Source: Manganitrophus sp963718695
GTDB taxonomy: Bacteria; Nitrospirota; Nitrospiria; SBBL01; Manganitrophaceae
Assembly (NCBI GenBank): GCA_963718695.1
Contig: OY970371.1
Coordinates: forward strand, 248,001 to 312,000
Reading direction: 5' to 3'
Length of the DNA stretch: 64,000 bases
Shown here: in pieces, positions 39,193 to 48,830 of the stretch
Numbering within the stretch: position 1 is the stretch's first letter
Layout of the letters: each line of letters begins with the position of its first letter
The notes under the pieces: generated by a model
The model's input: the letters and a program-made list of their open reading frames with translations, nothing else
Told to the model about the DNA's origin: nothing
Databases searched by the model: none
Made by a program: the position numbers and the translations under genes

Positions 39193-42100
39193 ATGAAAGG
39201 CTTTACCGACATTTTTGTGCGCCGTCCGGTCCTGGCGATCGTGGTCAATCTGCTGATCATCATCGCCGGCCTGCAAGCCTGGAAGACGCTGAGCGTCCGC
39301 CAATATCCCCGAAGCGAAAACGCCTCGGTGACGATCGCAACCGTCTACATCGGCGCGAGCGCCGACGTGGTGCGCGGTTTCATCACCACCGCGATCGAGC
39401 GTTCGATCGCCTCCGCGGACGGCATCGATTACGTCGAATCGAGAAGCCTCCTCGGCCTCTCCCTGGTCACCGCCCGCCTGAAGCTCAACTACGACCCCAC
39501 CCGCGCGCTCGCCGACATCACCGCGAAGGTGAACCAGGTTCGAAACGAGCTGCCGGCGGAGGCGGAGGTCCCTTCCATCAGCGTGCAGTCGGCCGACTCG
39601 GAGTTCGCGGCCGCTTACCTGAGCTTTGCGTCCGACGCTCTGACGCAGAGTGAAATCACCGATTACGTGGTGCGCGCGATTCAGCCCCGCCTCGCTTCGC
39701 TCGCGGGGGTGCAGCGGGCGGAGATCATCGGCGCGCGTACCTTCGCGATGCGGGTCTGGTTGAAGCCGGCGCAGATGGCGGCGTTGAACGTCAGCCCCGC
39801 GCAGGTTCGCGCCGCGCTTGCGGCGAACAACTTTCTCGCCGCCGTCGGCAATACGAAAGGGGCGTTCGTTCAGGTCAATCTAACCGCCAACACCGACTTG
39901 CACACGGTGGAGGAGTTCAGACAGCTCGTCATCCGGCAGGAGAACGATACCATCGTCCGGCTGCAGGACGTCGCCGACGTCGAGCTGGGGGCGGAGGATT
40001 ACGACACGGAGGTCCGTTTTACCGGACAGACGGCGGTGTTCATGGGAATTTTTCCGCTGCCCAACGCCAACACCATCGACGTGGTTAAGCGGGTGCGCGC
40101 GGAGCTCGATTCGATCCAGCGCGATCTGCCGAAAGGTCTCGAGGGAAGCGTCGCCTATGATGCTTCCGAGTACATCAGCAACGCCATTCACGAAGTGATC
40201 GGCACCCTCACCGAAACGTTGATCATCGTCGTGCTCGTCATCTTTTTCTTTCTCGGCTCCTTCCGGTCGGTGCTGGTGCCGATCCTCGCCATCCCTGTTT
40301 CTCTCATCGGCAGCGTCTTTTTGATGCAGTCGTTCGGTTTCACGCTCAACCTGCTCACGCTGCTCGCCATCGTGCTGTCGGTCGGCCTGGTTGTCGACGA
40401 CGCCATCGTCGTGGTCGAGAACGTCGAACGCCACCTGCGCGAAGGGCGCACGCCGTTCCAGGCGGCGCTGGTCGGAGCGCGCGAGCTGATCGGACCGGTC
40501 ATCGCCATGACGATCACCCTCGCCGCCGTCTACACGCCGATCGGCCTGCAAGGGGGCTTCACCGGGGCGCTCTTTCGCGAATTCGCCCTCACCCTCGCGG
40601 GGGCCGTCACGATTTCCGGCATCGTGGCGCTGACGCTCTCGCCGATGATGGCGGCGAAACTGCTCCGCAGTGCGGACCGGGAAGAGCGCGGCTTCACCGG
40701 TTGGGTCAATCACCACTTCGACCGTCTGCGCCGGGGGTATGGGCGGGATGCTCGACCGGACGATGCGGGCCCGTCCCGCGGTCTATACCGTCTGGATCGC
40801 CCTCAGTCTGCTGACGGTCCCGATGTACCTCTTTTCACCCAAAGAGCTGGCGCCGGTGGAGGACCAAGGGTTCATGTTCGGCATCATCAACAACGCGGCG
40901 AACGCGTCGGCGGACCAGAAGAGCCATTTCGGCCGCGCCGCCGAGCGGGCGTTTCTCTCGACACCCGAGCGGGATGTGACCTTTCAGATCCTCATGTCCC
41001 CATCGGATCCGTTCGCCGCGGCGATGGGGGTCGGCGGATTCAGCGGCATGGTCGTGAAACCGTGGGAGCAGCGCGATCGTTCCATCTCGCAGATCTTGCC
41101 CGAAGTGCAGGGCAAGCTCTCCGCCATTCCCGGCTTGCAGGTATTCGCCGCCAGACCCCCCGCGCTGCCGGGCGGCGGCAACTTCCCGGTCGAATTCATC
41201 ATCGCGTCGACCGCCGAGCCGGAGCGGATGCTGGAAGTGGCGCAGCAGCTTCAGATGAAAGCGATGGAAAGCGGCCTTTTTTATTTCCCGCCGGAGATCG
41301 ACCTGAAATACGACCAGCCGCAGTCGGAAATCGTCATCGACCATCAGAAGGTCGCAACCCTCGGTCTGAACAACGCCCAGATCGGCGCCGATCTGGGCGC
41401 CGCGCTCGGCGGCGACTACGTCAACCGCTTCAACATCGCGGGACGCGCCTACAAGGTGATCCCGCAGATTGCGCGCGCCGAGCGGCTCAATCCCGATCAA
41501 CTGAAAGAGATCTACGTCACCGGACCGGACAACCGGCTCATTCCGCTGAGCGCGATCGCGACCATCCGCGACGGCACGGTGCCGCGCTCGCTCAACCGCT
41601 TCCAGCAGATGAATGCGATCAAGCTTTCCGGAATGACCGCCCAGCTCGACGAAGGGCTGAAGGTTCTCGAAAATGCCGCGCGCGACATTTTGCCCCCCGG
41701 CTACACGATCAACTACACCGGCGAATCGCGGCAGCTTCGCACCGAAGGGGGGAAGTTCCTTCCGGCGCTGGGGCTTGCGATTCTGTTGATCTTCCTGGTG
41801 CTCGCGGTGCAGTTCAACTCGTTCCGCGACCCGCTGGTGATCCTTCTGGGGTCGGTGCCGCTGGCGATGTTCGGCGCCTTGATCTTCACCGTTCTGAAGA
41901 TGCCCAACCCCGACCTCCCTTATTGGACCGACGGGTGGACCACGACGATGAACATTTACGCACAGGTCGGGCTGGTGACCCTCGTCGGGCTGGTGGCGAA
42001 AAACGGCATCCTCATCGTCGAATTCGCCAACAAGCTTCAAGAGGGGGGCGCCGACAAGCGGTCGGCCGTCAAAGAAGCGGCGATGACCCGTCTGCGCCCC

Positions 42101-42334
42101 GTCTTGATGACCTCTGTGGCGACCGTCGCGGGCCACTTCCCGCTGACGCTGGTCAGCGGTCCGGGGGCCGCGGCGCGCAATTCGATCGGCCTGGTCCTGG
42201 TCGGCGGGATGATCGTCGGCACGATCTTCACCCTCTTCGTGGTGCCGTCGCTCTACATGCTGATGGCAAAACAGCACCATGCCGACCGCACCCCCGTACC
42301 GCAACTCCAACCGGTCGAGGCGGTGAAGCCCTGA
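39193..42334 (+). pseudogene. RND multidrug efflux permease, frameshifted
   Basis: An HAE1-type proton-driven drug exporter, about 1046 residues if repaired. The start MKGFTDIFVRRPVLAIVVNLLIIIAG is typical, and GLVVDDAIVVVENVERHLREG is the conserved TM4 proton-relay motif with tandem Asp. Frame is lost at TATGGGCGGG: removing one G at 40741-40743 restores RGYGGMLDRTMRARPAVYTV and the rest up to VGLVAKNGILIVEFAN and EAVKP. The span is 3142 bp, one more than a multiple of three. Either an assembly error or a recent inactivation; each half alone cannot form a pump. The original frame stays open by chance to 42729. Confidence 0.88.
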
Positions 42335-42382
42335 CCGGCCTTCCCCGGCGGCTTTTGAATGATTCTTTGATGGAGAAAATTC

Positions 42383-42742
42383 ATGCAATATCTGCTGATG
42401 TGCTGCTTCGACGAGGAGAAGTGGGAAAAGATTCCGGAAGCCCAACGGGACAAAGTCATGCAGGAATACCACACCGTCTTGCAGGACCTTGTGAAGCGCG
42501 GTCACCTTCGGGCCGGCGCGAAGCTGCGGCCGAGCGCCACCGCGGTCACCGTTCGCGAGAAGAATGGCAAGCCGGCAATGACCGACGGCCCATTCGCCGA
42601 AACCAAAGAGCAGCTCGGCGGATACCACCATATCGAGTGCAAGGACCTGGACGAAGCGATCGCGATCGCGAAGCGGATTCCGACGCTCCCCTTGGGCGGC
42701 TCAGTCGAAGTGCGCGCCATCGACTTTGAAGAAGGGCGATGA
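42383..42742 (+). CDS. YCII/DGPF-domain protein 5
   Basis: A 119-residue DGPF protein: MQYLLMCCFDEEKWEKIPE, signature MTDGPFAETKEQLGGYHHIE, then GGSVEVRAID. It overlaps the ECF sigma gene by 4 nt (ATGA), the arrangement expected for an ECF42 sigma factor and its partner DGPF protein. Confidence 0.9.
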   Translation: MQYLLMCCFDEEKWEKIPEAQRDKVMQEYHTVLQDLVKRGHLRAGAKLRPSATAVTVREKNGKPAMTDGPFAETKEQLGGYHHIECKDLDEAIAIAKRIPTLPLGGSVEVRAIDFEEGR

Positions 42743-43986
42743 GCGAGGATGCGAAGATACGCGAGGCGGTCGACGCCGTCTACCGCGCCGACTCGCGCCG
42801 CGTCCTCGCTACCCTGATCCGGTTGCTCGGCGATTTTGATCTGGCCGAGGAGGCGATGCACGACGCCTTCGCCGCGGCGGTGGAGCAATGGCAGCGGGAC
42901 GGCGTGCCGAAGAATCCGGCGGCGTGGCTCATTTCCACCGGCCGCTTCAAAACGATCGACGGGATGCGCCGCCGTGCCCGGTTCGACAAGTCGCTGGGGG
43001 AGATCGCCGATCGATTGGCCGCCGCCGCACGGGATACATCGGGATGGGAAAGCGAGTCTGTGGAGGACGACCGCTTGCGGTTGGTCTTCACCTGCTGCCA
43101 TCCGGCCCTCCCCCGGGACGCCCAGACAGCGCTGACGCTGCGCGAAGTCTGCGGCCTCACGACGGAAGAGATCGCGCGCGCCTTCCTGACCACCCCGCCG
43201 ACCGTCGCACAGCGGATCGTGCGCGCCAAGAGAAAAATCAAGGATGCGCGCATTCCCTATCAGGTGCCGTCGCAGCGCGATCTGCCCGATCGGCTGGACG
43301 GCGTCCTCCGCGTGATCTACCTGGTTTTCAATGAGGGCTACTCGGCCTCTTCGGGCGCGTTGCTCACGCGGCACGATCTCTCGGGCGAGGCGATCCGCTT
43401 GGGTAGGCTCCTCATTGGGCTGCTCCCGGAGCCCGAGGCGATGGGACTCCTGGGATTGATGCTGATACAGGAATCACGCCGCGCCGCGCGTACTTCCGCG
43501 GACGGCAACCTGATCTTGCTAGACCGCCAGGACCGCTCGCTCTGGAACCGGGATCAGATCGCGGAGGGGACGGCGCTGGTGGAACGGGCGCTGTCGTCGC
43601 GCCGGTTTGGCCCATATACCCTCCAAGCGGCCATCGCAGCGGTGCATGCCGAAGCGCCCGATGCCGACGCGACCGACTGGGCCCAGATCGTCGGACTGTA
43701 CGACGTGCTGCTGCGGGTCGATCCGTCCCCCGTGATCGAGCTGAACCGTGCCGTGGCGGTGGCGATGCGCGACGGTCCCGCGGCCGGTCTCGTCCTGATC
43801 GATGCCCTCTTGGCGCGCGGTGAACTGGCCGACTACCACCTGGCGCACTCAGCGCGGGCAGACTTCTGCCGGCGGCTGGGGAGAACGGCCGATGCCCGCG
43901 CCGCCTACGAACGGGCCCTCGCCCTCACGCAGCAAGCGCCGGAACGGCGGTTTCTTGAGCGGCGGCTGGACGAGCTGCCGGACTGA
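42739..43986 (+). CDS. ECF42-type RNA polymerase sigma factor
   Basis: A 415-residue extracytoplasmic-function sigma factor with a long C-terminal extension. Region 2 spans about 10-80 (RVLATLIRLLGDFDLAEEAMHDAF), region 4 about 115-170 (ALTLREVCGLTTEEIARAFLTTPPTVAQRI). From 180 on comes the ECF42-specific extension (VIYLVFNEGYSASSG, LLPEPEAMGLLGLML) and a TPR-like tail with the DAAYERAL-like repeat at the end. ECF42 factors lack a classical anti-sigma factor; the extension is thought to control them and DGPF genes are typical targets. Coupled to YCII protein 5. Confidence 0.92.
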   Translation: MSEDAKIREAVDAVYRADSRRVLATLIRLLGDFDLAEEAMHDAFAAAVEQWQRDGVPKNPAAWLISTGRFKTIDGMRRRARFDKSLGEIADRLAAAARDTSGWESESVEDDRLRLVFTCCHPALPRDAQTALTLREVCGLTTEEIARAFLTTPPTVAQRIVRAKRKIKDARIPYQVPSQRDLPDRLDGVLRVIYLVFNEGYSASSGALLTRHDLSGEAIRLGRLLIGLLPEPEAMGLLGLMLIQESRRAARTSADGNLILLDRQDRSLWNRDQIAEGTALVERALSSRRFGPYTLQAAIAAVHAEAPDADATDWAQIVGLYDVLLRVDPSPVIELNRAVAVAMRDGPAAGLVLIDALLARGELADYHLAHSARADFCRRLGRTADARAAYERALALTQQAPERRFLERRLDELPD

Positions 43987-44009
43987 GGCCAGACTGCGGG
44001 GGGAGGGAA

Positions 44010-44038
44010 TTGTTAATTTTGCTCAGAAGGAGTATTGT
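44010..44038 (+). promoter_or_regulatory. Possible promoter for the FKBP gene
   Basis: TTGTTA at 44010-44015 and TATTGT at 44033-44038 with 17-bp spacing; each hexamer matches four of six consensus bases. The leader to the ATG at 44151 would be about 105 nt. Confidence 0.35.
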
Positions 44039-44150
44039 AGTGGCCGTTGCGCCCGGACTCCTACGGCTTAATGCGGCATTCGCAGGTTACGAGACAAGCG
44101 CAAATGAAAGAAAAGCCATCTGGATCAATATTCAAATCAAAGGAGCATTT

Positions 44151-44861
44151 ATGTTATTTCGATTCATCGCAATTGTTGGTTTGGGACTTTTGTCCGTTTC
44201 GGCTTATGCGGCTGATAAATCGGATCTTAAAACGCAGAAGGACAAAGTCAGCTACAGCATCGGATTGGATATCGGGAGAAATTTAAAAGACCAGTCGATC
44301 GAGGTTGACCCGAAACTCCTGTCGCAAGGGATCCAGGATGCGATCTCCGGAAAACACCTTCTGACGGACGAGGAAATCCAGGGGGTCATGGCGACGTTTC
44401 AACAGGAGATGCAGGCCAAGGCGGCCGCGCAGGCCAAGGTGATCGGGGATAAAAACCTGAAAGAAGGGAATGCCTTCCTCGATGAGAACAAGAAGAAAAA
44501 GGGGGTTGTCACCCTCCCGAGCGGCTTGCAGTATAAAATCATCACGGCCGGTAAAGGGAAGAAGCCCAAAGCCAGCGACACCATCACCGCCCACTATCGG
44601 GGGACCCTCATTGACGGAACCGAGTTCGACAGCTCCCACAAGCGGGGGGAGCCGGCCAGCTTTCCGGTGGAGGGGGTGATTCCCGGTTGGACGGAGGCGT
44701 TGCAGCTGATGCCGGTCGGCTCGAAATGGCAGCTCGTGGTTCCGCCGTCTCTGGCTTACGGTCCCCGCGGCGCCGGACAGGCGATCGGGCCGAACGCCAC
44801 GCTGATTTTCGAAGTGGAACTGCTCTCGATTCAGGAAGCGGCGAAAGCGCCGAAACCGTAA
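44151..44861 (+). CDS. Periplasmic FKBP-type peptidyl-prolyl isomerase, FkpA/Mip-like
   Basis: A 236-residue exported foldase. The signal peptide ends SAYAA (about residue 21). Residues 25-115 form the helical dimerisation domain (KDKVSYSIGLDIGRNLKDQS, then a long Lys/Ala helix). Residues 130-230 form the FKBP domain with SDTITAHYRGTLIDGTEFDSS, VIPGWTEAL and PPSLAYGPRGAG, all active-site segments. It assists proline isomerisation in envelope proteins. AAGGAG lies 6 nt before the ATG at 44151. Standalone gene. Confidence 0.93.
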   Translation: MLFRFIAIVGLGLLSVSAYAADKSDLKTQKDKVSYSIGLDIGRNLKDQSIEVDPKLLSQGIQDAISGKHLLTDEEIQGVMATFQQEMQAKAAAQAKVIGDKNLKEGNAFLDENKKKKGVVTLPSGLQYKIITAGKGKKPKASDTITAHYRGTLIDGTEFDSSHKRGEPASFPVEGVIPGWTEALQLMPVGSKWQLVVPPSLAYGPRGAGQAIGPNATLIFEVELLSIQEAAKAPKP

Positions 44862-44907
44862 CGGGTCGCATGGGCGGACGGCGGTTCCCCCATTCTTTTA
44901 TGAAAAG

Positions 44908-44946
44908 GCCGGAGGATGGGGCTTTCCGCGGGCCGAATCCTCCGGC
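44908..44946 (+). terminator. Hairpin after the FKBP gene
   Basis: GCCGGAGGAT (44908-44917) pairs perfectly with ATCCTCCGGC (44937-44946); GC-rich loop of 19 nt, no T run. Likely 3'-end structure of the FKBP transcript. Confidence 0.45.
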
Positions 44947-44971
44947 TTGACCCGACGGCTGTATAAAACCG

Positions 44972-45058
44972 ATGGCAACGCTTTTCGTAGAAAAATCAAT
45001 TGAGATCAGTGCGCCGGCTTCCAGGGGCTGGAAGGTTTTGACCCGTCCTGAGCTGAGG
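44972..45058 (+). pseudogene. N-terminal remnant of an SRPBCC (AHSA1-like) domain gene
   Basis: The first 29 codons, from ATG, read MATLFVEKSIEISAPASRGW and KVLTRPELR, the usual first strand and helix of an AHSA1/START-like protein. After that the frame continues with unrelated sequence and the rest of the ~150-residue domain is missing. Such genes often accompany YCII, VOC and DUF1428 genes. Probably the scar of a deletion. Confidence 0.55.
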
Positions 45059-45174
45059 AGATTGGCGGCATCCTCGATCACGAACGCTGCGAACCCGGCG
45101 CCGAAGAAGGGTAGAATCGGTCACTGCCGAAAATCAAATCGCCGGCTGAAAATAAAGAGTAAGGAGTTTGGATT

Positions 45175-45402
45175 ATGCCAAGACGTTCTCCCCGAGATTT
45201 GGTCCGCACCTACTCCCGCCGACAATTTGCCGCAAAGCTGCGACGCCTGGCAGATGCATTGGAACGGGAGGGGCCCTTTACCATACAAGTCGCCGGTGAA
45301 AGACTCCATATTCCGGCCGACGCTGTCTTTAATGTCGAGCATGAACGCGAGGGATCCGAGAACGAATTGGAGTTTCAGCTTCTTTGGAAAGCGGACAGGT
45401 GA
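45175..45402 (+). CDS. Amphi-Trp domain protein
   Basis: A 75-residue protein: RRQFAAKLRRLADALEREGPFTIQVAGERLHIP followed by strands ending ELEFQLLWK. This matches the small amphi-Trp domain (helix, then beta strands, with a terminal Glu-rich strand and Trp). Biological role not established. An AAGGAG-like site (GTAAGGAGTTTGGATT) precedes the ATG. Confidence 0.75.
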   Translation: MPRRSPRDLVRTYSRRQFAAKLRRLADALEREGPFTIQVAGERLHIPADAVFNVEHEREGSENELEFQLLWKADR

Positions 45403-45487
45403 GCGGCAACTACGAATGGAGAATCAAGGTTCCTCCTGAGCGTATCTTCCATTGAGCGCCCGCTCAATTGAGCTGCAGACTCCTCCC

Positions 45488-46495
45488 TCACTTCCGTCCG
45501 CCACGAATCCCCAGAACGAGCCTTCCGACCACATGCCCTTTCTCAAGCCGCTGATGGGCCCTTGCCGCTTCGGCGAGCGGATAAACTTCTTCGATCGGGA
45601 CCCGAAGAGGCATCGCTTCTACAGCGCGCGCCAGCCGCTCGAATTCGCGCGGGCCGGCTGCCGCGTCATAGGAGCGGACGCGTACACTGGGGCGCGGCCT
45701 CGGTTCGGGCTCCACCCCATTGGGGTATGCCACCCACCCGCCGGGCCGGACCCGTTGAAGAAGACGATCGAGCGAACCGCCCCCCGCGAGCGCTAAGACG
45801 GCATCGACCCCATGGGGCGCACACGCCTGAAGCCGCTCGACGGCCTCGTCGCTCCGGGCATCGATGACCGCATCGGCGCCGAGCCGGCGCACAAGCCGCG
45901 TTGCGTCCCCGCCGGTCGCCGTTCCGACCACGAACGCCCCCCGATATTTCGCAAACTGCACGGCAAGGGTTCCCACCGCGCCGGAGGCGCCGAAGATCAG
46001 CACCGTTTTTTTCGGGCGAACACGAAGAACGTCGTCGATTCCCTGAAGCGCCGTCAATCCGGTCACGGCCGCGGCGCCCGCCTTCAGCAGGTCGAGCCGT
46101 TTCGGCGCGTGTCCGACCGCGTCGGCATCCACCGCCACGTATTCGGCGTAGAATCCCCCCTTCGGATTGGCATAGGTATAGGCCCAGACCCGGTCGCCGA
46201 TCTCGAAGCGCCGGACGTGCGCCCCTTTCGCCTCGACGATTCCCGCGCCGTCGGTTCCCAGCACAATCGGAAAGGCCGGATCATCCGTCGGCCACCAGGC
46301 GCCGTCCCGCATCCGCGCGTCCCAGATGCCGACGCCGGCGGCGTGCAGCGCGATCAGCACCTCGTGCGGCCCCGGCGCCGGAACCGGAAGGGTGTGAAGT
46401 GTCAGGACCGACGGCGGACCGAATCGGTCGATCGCGGCGGCCTGCATCGTTTCGGGAATCTTGGGAATTCGGGAGGGTGTTTTCTTTTGAGCCAT
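45488..46495 (-). CDS. Zinc-independent MDR-family oxidoreductase (quinone-reductase-like)
   Basis: A 335-residue medium-chain dehydrogenase/reductase. The N-terminal GroES-like domain shows MQAAAIDRFGPPSVLTL and VLGTDGAGIVEAKG; the Rossmann motif is LIFGASGAVGTLAVQFAKYRGA. Catalytic zinc Cys/His ligands are lacking, so it is in the NADPH:quinone reductase/enoyl reductase branch. It may reduce quinones or electrophilic alkenes. The ATG at 46495 with GAGG upstream is preferred; the frame extends 30 residues further without family features. Confidence 0.9.
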   Translation of the reverse strand: MAQKKTPSRIPKIPETMQAAAIDRFGPPSVLTLHTLPVPAPGPHEVLIALHAAGVGIWDARMRDGAWWPTDDPAFPIVLGTDGAGIVEAKGAHVRRFEIGDRVWAYTYANPKGGFYAEYVAVDADAVGHAPKRLDLLKAGAAAVTGLTALQGIDDVLRVRPKKTVLIFGASGAVGTLAVQFAKYRGAFVVGTATGGDATRLVRRLGADAVIDARSDEAVERLQACAPHGVDAVLALAGGGSLDRLLQRVRPGGWVAYPNGVEPEPRPRPSVRVRSYDAAAGPREFERLARAVEAMPLRVPIEEVYPLAEAARAHQRLEKGHVVGRLVLGIRGGRK

Positions 46496-46623
46496 GGAAG
46501 CACCTCGGTAAGCTCGGTGCGCGCCTGTCGGCCGCACCGAGCCTTCGCTGCCAGACGCCGAGTGGATCCCGTCCACCTGCATCAAGCGAAACGCAACGGC
46601 GGGTGAAGCTGCACCCGGTTCGG

Positions 46624-47184
46624 TTACGCTGCGCGCCTTTGTTCCCGCTCCGCATCGAGGATGGCGGTGATCGCAGCCATCATTGAGTCGTAGTCGCGAG
46701 GTCCGTCATATCGCAGGCGGTTGATGAAGAGGGTCGGCGTTCCGTTTACGCCGTCCTGGATCCCCCGGCGGAAATCGCGCTTGACCTCTTCTCGATAGCG
46801 GTTCGCCCGCATTTCCCGGTCGAAGCGGCCGATATCCAATCCAATCGCCTCTGCATATTCCAGCAAGTCTTCATAGTCGAGCCGATCCTGATGAGTAAAA
46901 AGCAAATCGTGCATTTCCCAAAACTTCCCCTGCGCGCCGGCCGCTTCGGCCGCCTCGGCCGCCATGAGAGCGTGGGGATGAATATTCGTAATGGGGAAAT
47001 GCCGATAAACGAGCCGGATCAGATCGGGGTTGTCCGCGATCAGCGCTTGCAGGACCGGATGCGCCATCCCGCAGTAGGGGCATTCGAAATCGCCGTATTC
47101 GAGGATCGTGGCCGGTGCATCGGGTGCGCCGAGAATCCAATCATCCTTTGAAATGTCTGTTTTCTGTAATCGGTCGTCAAGCAT
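46624..47184 (-). CDS. DsbA-family thioredoxin-fold protein
   Basis: A 186-residue cytoplasmic-looking DsbA/FrnE-type oxidoreductase without signal peptide. Active site EYGDFECPYCGMAHP (Cys35, Cys38); cis-Pro segment GVNGTPTLFIN. The helical insert is typical of the disulfide/2-hydroxychromene-isomerase group. It overlaps the upstream peroxiredoxin gene by 8 nt with GGAGG in the overlap region. The pair suggests thiol-peroxide defence, with this protein perhaps reducing or relaying from the peroxiredoxin. Confidence 0.9.
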   Translation of the reverse strand: MLDDRLQKTDISKDDWILGAPDAPATILEYGDFECPYCGMAHPVLQALIADNPDLIRLVYRHFPITNIHPHALMAAEAAEAAGAQGKFWEMHDLLFTHQDRLDYEDLLEYAEAIGLDIGRFDREMRANRYREEVKRDFRRGIQDGVNGTPTLFINRLRYDGPRDYDSMMAAITAILDAEREQRRAA

Positions 47185-47674
47185 AGCGGGCCTCCTTCGG
47201 TCTCGTTCCCTGAATCCGTTCGAGCGCATCGAAGATAATGTTGAGGCCGGGCGCGATCGCGGGGTTTTCGGAGACCCATCTGTCGCGGATCATCCCCGTT
47301 TCGTCGATAATAAAAAGGGCGCGCTCGCTGATCCCATCATTATCGCGAAATACGTTGTATCGGCGGGCGACCTCGCCGTGGGGCCAGAAATCGCTGAGCA
47401 GCGGAAAGGTCAAGTGCTGATGCTCGGCCCAGGCGCGATGCGAATAGGTGTTGTCGACACTCACCGCCAGAACCTCCGCATTGTAGCCGTGGATATCGTC
47501 AAGGACCTCTTGAATCAGCGACAGCTCACTGGTGCAGACCGGCGACCAGTCGGCCGGGTAGAAAGAGAGGACGACATTCTTACCGCGATAATTGCTGAGC
47601 TTCACCGGTTGTGCCTGACCATCCGGCAATGTGAAATCATCCGCCGGCATGTTGGGTTGTGACATGGAAGCCAT
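47177..47674 (-). CDS. Peroxiredoxin (AhpC/TSA family)
   Basis: A 165-residue thiol peroxidase. Peroxidatic Cys47 is in FYPADWSPVCTSEL (usual PxxxT/SxxC); the fold continues with VLAVSVDNTYSHRAWAEHQ and FPLLSDFWPHGEVARRYNV. Catalytic Arg is in ERALFIIDETG. No clear resolving Cys, so it is probably 1-Cys and needs an external thiol, perhaps the DsbA-like partner. AAGGAGGAG lies 3 nt before the ATG. Confidence 0.93.
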   Translation of the reverse strand: MASMSQPNMPADDFTLPDGQAQPVKLSNYRGKNVVLSFYPADWSPVCTSELSLIQEVLDDIHGYNAEVLAVSVDNTYSHRAWAEHQHLTFPLLSDFWPHGEVARRYNVFRDNDGISERALFIIDETGMIRDRWVSENPAIAPGLNIIFDALERIQGTRPKEARYA

Positions 47675-47828
47675 GATCTCCTCCTTTGCTTCCTTAAAAT
47701 TGTTCCGGACTTGTTATTTGGGTGTATATATTTTATTCTACGCTGATGCCGGCTCCGGGACAACCCGTGGGAAGTATCCCGAGCCCAAGTGCATGGGGCT
47801 CTGCCGATAACGAACGGAAGAGGGTTTT

Positions 47829-48732
47829 ATGAAAAAACTTCAGGGAAAAGTGGCCCTCGTGGCCGGTGCCACGCGGGGTGCGGGGAGGGGAATCGCCTGC
47901 ATGCTCGGAGAAGCAGGCGCGACCGTCTACTGCACCGGGCGAAGCAGCCGAACTCGGACCGCGGCTCGGGAGACACGCGGCGCTGTATTTGACCTGGCCC
48001 GCCGTCCTGAAACGATTGAGGAAACCGCCGAGGAGGTGACTGCGCGGGGCGGGGCCGGCATTCCGGTGCGCGTCGATCATACCGTGGAAGACCAAGTGAA
48101 GGGTCTGTTTGATCGCATCCAAACCGAACAGGGACGGCTTGATCTGCTGGTCAACGATGTCTGGGGCGGGGATGAATTGACCGAGTGGGGCAAGCCGCTC
48201 TGGGAGCTGACATTAGAGAAGGGATTCCTGATGCTCCAACGCGCCGTCCACTCTCATATCATCACGAGCCGTTACGCCGCGCCGCTGATGATTCCGAGCG
48301 GGGAGGGGCTTATCGTCGAGATCACCGACGGGGACAACTTTGCGTATCGAGGCAATCTTTTTTATGACCTGGTGAAGGTCTCCGTCATCCGGCTTGCCTA
48401 TGCGATGTCGGAGGAGCTCCGTCCACATCGCATCACGGCCCTTTCCCTCACCCCCGGGTTCCTCCGGTCCGAAGCGATGCTCGATCACTTCGGCGTGACG
48501 GAGGCGAACTGGCAGGAGGGGGCGAAGAAAGATCGGCACTTTATCGCCTCGGAGACCCCGTTTTATGTCGGCCGGGCCGTCGCGGCGTTGGCCTCCGATT
48601 CCGAGAAGTTGAAAAAATCCGGGAAGGTCTTCAGCTCCTGGGGTCTGGCAAAGGAGTATGGCTTTACCGATCGATGGAACACAGCCGAACTGGGGGAAGT
48701 ACTTCGAAGAGAATATTGCAGGCAGGTCATAA
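47829..48732 (+). pseudogene. Short-chain dehydrogenase/reductase with C-terminal frameshift
   Basis: About 300 residues if repaired. NAD(P) motif VALVAGATRGAGRGIA; the SDR core continues LDLLVNDVWGG and the catalytic region YDLVKVSVIRLAYAM, with Tyr-x3-Lys in FYDLVKVS. At 48671-48673 (ACCGATCGATGG) the frame slips; in the other frame it continues DGTQPNWGKYFEENIAGRS and stops at 48730-48732, which is the normal ending of this subfamily. In the unshifted frame the ORF runs to 49139 through an antisense gene, which is not credible. A one-base insertion, two-base deletion or assembly error. Confidence 0.8.
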
Positions 48733-48830
48733 GAAGGGACGAACATCCCCTGCCCTTGTATAAACGGGGCCGCCCAGCCAATCGCTTCGTAAGTAGATTC
48801 GTTAGACCGGGATCGTTCAACGCAAAGTCT

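Noticed and set aside
40835..42631. 598-residue minus-strand ORF opposite the RND pump
   Set aside because: Shadow frame of GC-rich coding DNA; composition is His/Arg/Gln-rich and the plus-strand protein is clearly RND.
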